A DNA stretch of 12,587 nucleotides from assembly GCA_002887195.1 (NCBI GenBank), contig PJAB01001731.1:1-12587 (forward strand), in the 5' to 3' direction. A program made the position numbers and the translations under genes. The notes under the pieces were generated by a model that searched no databases, was not told where the DNA came from, and saw nothing but the letters and a program-made list of their open reading frames with translations. Positions 7,115 to 12,587 of the stretch are shown piece after piece (position 1 is the stretch's first letter; every line of letters starts with the position of its first letter). This DNA comes from Chrysochromulina parva (lineage: Eukaryota > Haptophyta > Prymnesiales > Chrysochromulinaceae).

Positions 7115-8125
7115 TCAGAAGCCATACGGCTTGGCGGTGGTCACCTTGAGTGCGGACTCCTTGGTACGCGCGGCGAAGCCGGTGCCCTCGCACCGCAGCT
7201 CGATGATGTCCTTCTCCTTGAGCTTCGTGGGCGGGTCGGTGAAAGGGTCGATCATGTCCTTCTTGATGAAGTCCTTGACGCAGGCAAGCGAGACGACCTT
7301 GCCACTTGGACGCAGGACGCACGCAGGGTTGACGTTGGAGAGGGCCTTCTTGGTGAGCGGGCAAATGTAGCGCTCGTTGGCTGCTTTCCCCACAAGCGCC
7401 TCATGCTCGTCGCCCTCTTGAGCCGGTGTAAAACTCGCCTCGAGCATAGCCTTCAGTCGAAGAGGCTCATTGGTGATGGGGCAGCGTACGACGCTGTCGG
7501 GCTTCTCGAGACGGTGCTTGGCATCGGGCGTCTGGCTCGGGGCCCAGAAGCTCGTGTCGGCAGCGTGCTTGCCCTGGTCACTCAAGAGCACGCGCCCCAT
7601 GTACGCAGCCGACACGACGCTCTTGCTGCTGCCGCTGCCGCCGCCGCCGCTGCTGCTGCTCGCGCTGCCCACCGCTGCCGCGGCGCGCGCGCGCAGGTCC
7701 GCCTGCGACAGGCCCTCCTGCTGCGCCACAAACTCCTCGATGCGGCTCTGCTGCGTCGCCGCCGCCGCCGCCTGCACCGACCTCTCGTCGCTCTGCTGCT
7801 GCGCCTCCCACGCCTTGGTCTCGCGCTCGATTTCCTTCTTGCGTGCGAGGATGTACTCGATGAGCGCCTGCTTGTCGTAGAGTACACCCGAGGGCGAGAC
7901 GAGCGGGGTGGCGCACGGCTGCAGCGTCAGGCTGCACGCGTCGATGTCCTTCATCGAGTCCGAGTCGAGGGTGCGCGTCTCTGTGCCCCAGCCCCACTCG
8001 GTGAAGTTTGCTCCCGTATTGTGGCCGCCGAGCATGCTCGAAGCGTGCCGCCCGTAGGCGGCCGCCTTGCGCTCGGCGTTACTGAAGAAGGGCCTGTCAT
8101 TGTTATTCTTGCTGTGCTTCCCCAT
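7115..8125 (-). CDS. NOSIP: NOSIP homologue, U-box type E3 ubiquitin ligase
   Basis: The 336-residue product matches the nitric-oxide-synthase-interacting-protein family along its length (human protein about 300 residues). The start MGKHSKNN is the family N-terminus. Residues 57-108 form the first half of the split U-box: MKDIDACSLTLQPCATPLVS, then GVLYDKQALIEYILARKKEI. Residues 212-296 hold the second half, with VRCPITNEPLRL, ERYICPLTKKALSN, VLRPSGKVVSLACV and KKDMIDP. Between them lies a low-complexity Gln/Ala and Ser/Gly insert (about 109-170, including SASSSSGGGGSGSS) that explains the extra length. The family is nuclear, acts in ubiquitin transfer and associates with the spliceosome; a role with NO synthase in algae is doubtful. 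No intron is needed. An in-frame ATG at 8200 would add 25 residues without family support. Confidence 0.93.
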   Translation of the reverse strand: MGKHSKNNNDRPFFSNAERKAAAYGRHASSMLGGHNTGANFTEWGWGTETRTLDSDSMKDIDACSLTLQPCATPLVSPSGVLYDKQALIEYILARKKEIERETKAWEAQQQSDERSVQAAAAATQQSRIEEFVAQQEGLSQADLRARAAAAVGSASSSSGGGGSGSSKSVVSAAYMGRVLLSDQGKHAADTSFWAPSQTPDAKHRLEKPDSVVRCPITNEPLRLKAMLEASFTPAQEGDEHEALVGKAANERYICPLTKKALSNVNPACVLRPSGKVVSLACVKDFIKKDMIDPFTDPPTKLKEKDIIELRCEGTGFAARTKESALKVTTAKPYGF

Positions 8126-8344
8126 GTTGCGGGCGAGGCTCGCGGCGGTGGCTGTGCTGCTCGGAGCCTCAATCGCGTGAACGCAAAACTTTGACGACAT
8201 CGCGTCAAGTCGCGGCGAATTATCTGCCACGCTGCACGTCGATCCCAACACGCTACATGTGAGAGTCTATTGCCAATTCACACTCAAGTTTGAAGCTTTG
8301 AACACAAGGCCCGCTGCTCTCGCAACGCCGCCGATATCTCCACA
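8126..8344. promoter_or_regulatory. Shared 219-bp divergent intergenic region
   Basis: This gap between the NOSIP start (minus) and the DUF3754 gene start (plus) probably holds both promoters. A CCAAT sequence occurs at about 8273-8277, about 70 bp before the plus-strand ATG. No TATA box is clear. The NOSIP frame stays open through most of it, but with no family support. Confidence 0.35.
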
Positions 8345-11179
8345 ATGCATCACTCTGTTGCTCGAGCACTGGACGAGGACCTGGACAACGTCTCGGATGA
8401 CGACGTGCGCGACACCATCTCCATCGAGTCGGGTATGGAGATCGGCAGCCTGCCGCTGCCACCCATCGGCGCAGTCTCTGCGGGAGCATCTTCTCATGGC
8501 GGCTCCTCATGGCCGTGGCTGCAGCGGCTGCGACAGAGGCTGGCGTGGGGCGCGGTCACGCGTGAGGAGAAGCGCGCGCTTCGCGGCGGTGCTTCCTCCA
8601 TCTCGCCTGACGAATCCTCGATCGGGTCCTCATCGGTCAACGGCGTCGGCCGTGCGGCTCGAACGCGCCGGCGGGTGCAGCGGCAGAGCACCATCTCGGT
8701 GCCGACGGACCTGCTGATCGCGGCTCTGCGCAGCACGCTCGCCGTCGCCGGCGACGAAGCCGACAGCGCCGACATCGCCGAGCTCAGCGCGCTCCTCCGG
8801 CTGCAGCTGCGCCACGAGCTGCAGGAGGCGTCACTATGGCTCGTGGACGCGTTTGACATCCTCGCGGCGGGCGACGGCGGCGTGGGCACCACTCCGGCGC
8901 TCTCACACGGCGAGTTCAGCACCCACGCCTCCGACCGAGCCGCAAGAGAGGACCTGGACACGCTCTCCGACCGCTTCATCGACGGGCTCTGCTCGCTCAT
9001 GCAGCGTGCAAACTACCGACTGCTCTCGCAACGGGAACTCCAGTTTGCGCAGCTCGAGGACTTCATGTTCACAGTGCCCGTGGACGTGGCGTGGGAGGAC
9101 CTGGACTCGAGCATGATCTCGCGCCTCTTCGTGCGCCACCCTCATCTCGGGCTGCACGCCGCCCTCCTCGCACGCCGTGTCCTTGTCTTCCACAGAGGGG
9201 CCGGCGTCGCCACCACCACAAGCTTCTTCTGGGAAGAGAAGCTCGATCGGGTGCGCTGAGTGCCGCTGATTGCAGCTGATTGCCTCCTCCCTCCCCTCCT
9301 CCCTCCCCTCCTCCCTCCCTTCTCCCTCCCCTCCTCCCTCCCCTCCTCCCCTTTGCCCACGGCCCCACGGCACGCCTGCCACGTGTGCAGCTGCTCGACA
9401 TGACCTTCACCGCGTGCTTCCGTCGCCTGTACGCCTGGCTACTCCGGCTCCTATGCCCGCGCGCGGCCGCGCGGCGTGAGGACGAGCTCGCGCAAGCAGA
9501 GGCTGAGCGGCTCGCCGCCTCCTCCTCGGTCGTCGTCGACGACAGCACGCAGCGCATCAACCTCGACAACCAGCTCCCTTCGCTCAGCACGCTCCTCTGT
9601 CGATTCTTCAGGTGCGTGATGACCTCTGATGACCTCTGATGACCTCTGATGACCTCTGATGACCTCCTTCGCTCAGCACGCTCCTCTGTCGATTCTTCAG
9701 TCGCCTCACGATCCAAGAGCCGACGCTGCAGGAGGTGGTCGTCGTCTATGCAGAGCTCCGGCCGCCCGAAGACTACATCAGCAGCAGCGGCGGCGCGGGC
9801 GGCGGCGGCGGCAGCGGCAGCGGCAGCGGCAGCACGGGCAGCGGTGGCGGCAGCAGCAGCATGCACGGCGGCGGCGCCAGCGCAGCGCCCAGCGCAGCGC
9901 CGGTGCTTCGACTCAAGTCGTTCCGAGACATCCCCCTTGCCGACGTCGAGGTCGTCCTGCCTGGTCTCAAGGTGGATCGAATGAAATCCGCGGACGTCGT
10001 CAAGCTGGTCGTCATCCTCGTCTCAGGTATTGCGGCGGCGGTGTACTCGTTCATGTCGGCGCGTGCCGACGCGGGTGATACGAGCGACGCCGGCCGACGC
10101 GGCCGTGTCATCGTGTACGTCACCTTCTTCGGCCTGCTCGTCTTCCGTGGCATTCAGACCTGGTACTCCGTCGATTGCCTCTGATTGCCTCCCTAATTGC
10201 ATGCTGAGCGCCTCCCAAATTTGGCCTGACAAGGTGCTCCGTCGTCAACTCCAAGTACACGATGAACGAGTTCATTCGGACGACCCTCTACCATCGTTCA
10301 CAGGACTCGCAGCGAGGGGTGCTCCTCTCCGTCCTCAACTCGATCGCACAGCATGAGCTGCGGGAGACCCTCGCGCTGTACCTACTCATGCGCGCGCACG
10401 GTCGGCAGCTCGGTGCCGCCACCCACGGCGCGAACTCCTCTGGAACCTCGGTCGCTCAATACGACGCGAGCTCAAGGACCTCGGTCGCTCTCGCGATGGC
10501 CGCGACCGCAGGTGGACCGACACCGCCGCCACCCGCTTTGTCGGCGCCCGAGGGGGAGATCAGGGGAGACACTTACCTCTCATCCAGCTCACTCCTGAGC
10601 GGGATGCTCGGCTCGCGACGGCGCGCGCCACCCGGAATGGGTTGCCTGCCGGCCGCGACACCCGATCGCGAGCACCAGGTGAGTGTGGCTCGGGCGCTCG
10701 CTGACGGATGCATCTCTCTAGTCGAGGCTGGTAGCTTGATGGGCCATTTCTTCCGTTCCGAGTTCCACTGCCAGCCGCAAGTGCACACCGCCGAGGCGCT
10801 CGAGCGCCTCTTACGCCTCGGGCTCATTCACCACGCGACCCTGCGCACTGCGACCGCCACCGCCACCGCCCCTTCCAAGCCCGACGCCGCCACACCGCGC
10901 AGCCCGCCTCCGGACTACGCGACGGTGCCGGTCGCCGACGCGCTCGCCCAGCTGCGAGTGCGATGGGGCACGATGGCACGCGCCCCCGCACCAACGGCCA
11001 CGACCGCGCGTAACGCGTCCGCCCTACTGAACCTGACGAAACCCGTGCACGGGGGCCACCTGGGAGATCGAGCTTCGAGATCGAGCTTCGAGCTGGGAGA
11101 TCACGAGGCTCCCTCGCCCTTGAGAGCGGAGGAGAGGCTTTCGCTCCAAGACAAGTGGAGCACGGCGCACCTCGAGTAG
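8345..11179 (+). CDS. DUF3754 / TMEM143-like membrane protein, four exons (8345-9250, 9391-9611, 9701-10162, 10234-11179)
   Basis: Joining the exons gives an 844-residue frame that ends at TAG 11179. Family landmarks appear in order: EDFMFTVPVDVAWEDLDSSM (about 237-256), RHPHLG, RVLVFHRGAG (about 277-286), FFWEEKLDR (294-302), EPTLQEVVVVY, LKSFRDIPLADVEVVLPGLK (about 447-466), two membrane helices (about 475-495 and 512-530), and the C-terminal AEALERLLRLGLI (about 714-727) with VPVADALAQLRVRW (about 760-773). These are hallmarks of DUF3754, which includes vertebrate TMEM143 (mitochondrial, function unclear). The N-terminal 120 residues are Ser/Arg-rich and divergent. A Gly/Ser tract interrupts the core after EDYISSS, and exon 4 holds a low-complexity insert. 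Each splice junction restores frame and conserved sequence; unspliced reading hits stops in every intron. It shares a divergent promoter region with NOSIP. Confidence 0.87.
9251..9390 (+). other. Intron 1 of the DUF3754 gene, 140 nt
   Basis: Donor GTGCGC after the CGG codon (phase 0) and acceptor gtgtgcAG at 9390; the join reads EEKLDR|LLDMTF, as expected for the family. The intron contains two CTGATTGC motifs (branch-point-like CTGAT) near 9266-9283 and then 72 uninterrupted pyrimidines at 9283-9354. Confidence 0.85.
9283..9354 (+). repeat. 72-nt pure polypyrimidine tract (CCTCCCTCC-type repeats)
   Basis: Every base from 9283 to 9354 is C or T, mostly as repeated cctcctccctcc units. On the other strand this is a purine run with many GGG and GGAGG blocks, able in principle to form G-quadruplex or triplex DNA. 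In RNA it is an unusually long polypyrimidine tract before the acceptor. Confidence 0.95.
9612..9700 (+). other. Intron 2 of the DUF3754 gene, 89 nt
   Basis: Donor GTGCGT directly after exon 2's ttcag, acceptor ttcAG at 9700; phase 2, joining CRFF-S-RLTIQEP. The intron is five 10-bp TGATGACCTC units (9617-9666) followed by a copy of the exon 2 tail. Read through unspliced, it gives TGA within 30 bases. Confidence 0.85.
9617..9666 (+). repeat. 10-bp tandem repeat TGATGACCTC, 5 perfect copies
   Basis: Five identical decamers fill the 5' half of intron 2. Each boundary creates a CTGAT, a match to the CTRAY branch-point consensus, so several equivalent branch sites may exist. Confidence 0.97.
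9778..9880 (+). repeat. (GGC/AGC)n tract encoding a Gly/Ser linker
   Basis: A run of GGC and AGC codons in exon 3 encodes a roughly 30-residue Gly/Ser stretch between EDYI and the conserved LKSFRDIP segment. It is probably a flexible insert at a loop and a likely site of length variation. Confidence 0.9.
10163..10233 (+). other. Intron 3 of the DUF3754 gene, 71 nt
   Basis: Best model: donor GTACTC at 10163, acceptor gacaAG at 10233, phase 2, joining RGIQTW|CSVVNSKYTMNEF. A 12-bp near-identical repeat lies across both junctions (10162-10173 and 10233-10244, 11 of 12 match). A second possible pair, donor 10170 and acceptor 10255, also keeps frame. The intron holds CTGATTGCCTCC at 10181-10192, identical to a 12-mer in intron 1. 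Confidence 0.7.
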
Positions 11180-11830
11180 TTGTAGTAGAATGACGTCCCC
11201 AGCTCCCCTTGCTTCAACTCGCTCCGGAAGCCCCGAGAGCCGAGACTGAGGCCGGCAAGGCAAGCCCGAGGCCCGGCCCCTAGCAGTGTAAGTCCACTCA
11301 GTCGAGACTCGATAGAGTGGGCACTCGGGGCAGCATGGTAGCTTGGTAGGCGAGTGTCACTTAGTCTTAGAGGGGAACCTCCACCATGTTGAAACAACCG
11401 ACGAGGGTAACTACAACCTGAGCAATGAAACCCTCCCCCCGCGCCCTACCGCCAACTCCGAACTCGAGAGCTTTGTCCTTTGACATACTACAGTTTACTA
11501 CGTACTCCCTGTACGTACTTCGATCGACTGTTCGCCTCGTACGGTAGGAAACTAGCCTCCCGTCCTTCGAGTTTCGTCCTAGCTGCTCCTGGTAAAGAAG
11601 TGTCGGTGCCGCTACCTCCCGTGGAAAAGCAAAGGACGAGGCGGAGAGTGCGGCTGCACACTTCCGTTCCACTTGTTCCATTCCGGTGTTTTGAATTTCT
11701 AGTAATTGTGTGGGCTGTCATCGGGCTTTTTTCAGACTCATATCCGGATACACTCCTGGTCTGCAGGCGGCGAATCAGACCCTAACCGGCCCGCCTTGTT
11801 TTGCGCCCGCTCGCTGTAGCCTCGCAGACC
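11180..11830. other. 651-bp intergenic region, no gene seen
   Basis: This separates the DUF3754 gene stop from the channel gene start, both on the plus strand. ORFs here are short with no protein-like composition. A perfect 7-bp-stem hairpin TACGTAC-TCCCT-GTACGTA lies at 11499-11517, and a weaker CACTC/GAGTG stem near 11296-11320. The stretch 11690-11760 is AT-richer and could be promoter, but no named element stands out. No tRNA B-box-like sequence was found. Confidence 0.5.
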
Positions 11831-12587
11831 ATGGAGGCGAAGCTCGATTTCGCAAAAAAGGGAAGCGGAGCTGAGGGTGGCGGCTTACGCAACATGGGGA
11901 AGAAAGCCGGCAAGATTGAGCAACTTGGCAAGAGGAAACCCAAAGCGAAGCGTTCGTGCTTTTCGTGGTTATGTTGGTGCTGTCCAAAGTGGTGTCGCCT
12001 CCCCTTGATCGACCCGCGCACGAGCAAGTTCTTCGCCAGATGGGACGTGGCGGGGGCCATCGCGCTGTTTTACACGGCGTTCGCATGCCCCTACGAGGTG
12101 GCCTTTCTCGAGCCCGAGAAAGATGCCACCTCGGTGCGCTTCATTGTCAATCGCGTCATCGACATCTTCTTCTTCTTCGACATGGTCCTGCAGCTCTTCG
12201 TCATGTATCCCGCTGAGCGGATGGTTGAGGTGGATCCCCGAAAGAACTTGCTGGCGCGCTCGGGGATGATGCAGCAGGCGCCCAAGACCGTGACCGAGAT
12301 GGTCAAGGAGCACGACAGGATATTCTTCAACTACTTGAAAACGTGGGCTTTCGTCGACATCGTCTCCGTCGCCACAGTGGCGTTCGATATCATCCCGTTG
12401 TTTGAAGTGGCGCCTCCTGCGTTTGACGATGCTCTGTCGGGCGAGGTTGAGACGGACGTAGGCGGGGCCGATATCGCCAAGCTTCGCATCCTGCGCTTTG
12501 CTCGGGTGCTGAGGCTCATCAAGCTGGTCAGATTGGTCAAGGCGTCGCGCATCCTTGTGCGCTGGCAGACGTCGATCTCGATCGACT
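11831..12587 (+). CDS. Voltage-gated cation channel (EAG/CNG-like K+ channel family), partial, S1-S4 visible
   Basis: The frame opens at ATG 11831 (context gcagaccATGG) and runs off the right edge; 252 residues are visible. After a basic N-terminus with a Cys/Trp cluster (SCFSWLCWCCPKWC, 42-55), helix S1 is about 71-93 (DVAGAIALFYTAFACPYEVA), S2 about 105-126 (NRVIDIFFFFDMVLQLFVMY), S3 about 170-192 (LKTWAFVDIVSVATVAFDII), and S4 is 219-240, with positive residues every third place (R-x-x-R-x-x-R pattern in LRILRFARVLRLIKLVRLVK). This is the voltage sensor of the six-helix ion-transport family; the TAF-x-x-PYEVAF and IDIFFFFDMVLQ signatures are typical of the EAG/HCN/CNG branch common in protists. 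The pore and any cyclic-nucleotide-binding domain lie beyond the window, so ion selectivity cannot be judged. Confidence 0.9.
   Translation, partial: MEAKLDFAKKGSGAEGGGLRNMGKKAGKIEQLGKRKPKAKRSCFSWLCWCCPKWCRLPLIDPRTSKFFARWDVAGAIALFYTAFACPYEVAFLEPEKDATSVRFIVNRVIDIFFFFDMVLQLFVMYPAERMVEVDPRKNLLARSGMMQQAPKTVTEMVKEHDRIFFNYLKTWAFVDIVSVATVAFDIIPLFEVAPPAFDDALSGEVETDVGGADIAKLRILRFARVLRLIKLVRLVKASRILVRWQTSISID

Larger units (their letters stand above)
9577..9700 (+). repeat. 35-bp direct repeat bracketing intron 2
   Basis: The 35 bases at 9577-9611 (last bases of exon 2, ending ttcag) recur identically at 9666-9700 (last bases of intron 2, ending ttcag). The offset is 89 bp, exactly the intron length. 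Confidence 0.97.

Noticed and set aside
8126..8251. N-terminal extension of NOSIP to ATG 8200 or to a GTG at 8251
   Set aside because: Family members begin at the MGKHSKN-like motif; the extension has no family match, and GTG starts are not expected in nuclear genes.
9069..9866. Minus-strand ORF of 265 codons
   Set aside because: It crosses exons and introns of the DUF3754 gene and is Arg/Ala low complexity from GC-rich repeats.
10679..10721. Possible 43-nt intron (GTGAGT donor, tctctctAG acceptor) in the DUF3754 gene
   Set aside because: Removing 43 bases shifts the frame and hits TGA six codons later, while the unspliced frame continues into the conserved C-terminal region.
11180..11830. 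Hidden RNA gene in the longest gap
   Set aside because: No tRNA box pattern or rRNA-like sequence was recognised; only short hairpins are present, though a covariance-model search was not possible.

Overview
The window is nuclear DNA from a GC-rich, gene-dense eukaryote, most likely a microalga with a secondary (red-lineage) plastid such as a haptophyte or a similar picoalga. This rests on several observations. Genes are interrupted by short introns (71-140 nt), and three of the four use GTGCG donors. Homologues of eukaryote-only families are present (NOSIP, DUF3754/TMEM143, EAG/CNG-like channel). One small protein starts with a signal-peptide-like stretch followed by a basic transit-like stretch, the bipartite plastid presequence type. 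There is no operon structure, no ribosome binding sites and no rRNA or tRNA gene. The species call is inference.

Layout: (1) 1-3287, minus strand, at least 1095 residues of a coiled-coil, repeat-rich protein whose 3' end lies beyond the left edge; it is open-ended and easy to miss. (2) 3677-4570, minus, an unrecognised 297-residue protein. (3) 4795-5853, plus, head to head with (2): a 352-residue fusion of an MDH1B-N-terminal-like domain with what looks like a zinc-ligand-less beta-carbonic-anhydrase fold. (4) 6125-6760, plus, two exons, a likely plastid-targeted 178-residue protein. (5) 7115-8125, minus, a NOSIP-type U-box E3 ligase. (6) 8345-11179, plus, head to head with (5): a four-exon DUF3754 (TMEM143-like) membrane protein of 844 residues. 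(7) 11831 to the right edge, plus, the S1-S4 part of a voltage-gated cation channel.

No shared pathway links these genes; they look like ordinary neighbours. Intergenic gaps are about 220-650 bp, and two divergent pairs share about 220 bp each.

Three items deserve attention. Introns 2 and 3 of the DUF3754 gene sit on direct repeats whose spacing equals the intron length, as expected for recently gained introns. The gene at 4795 looks like a pseudoenzyme fusion. The minus-strand giant carries about 29 consecutive in-register heptads plus several tandem repeats whose unit length is always a multiple of three. Exon models are inferred from reading-frame continuity and splice motifs; no transcript data were available.
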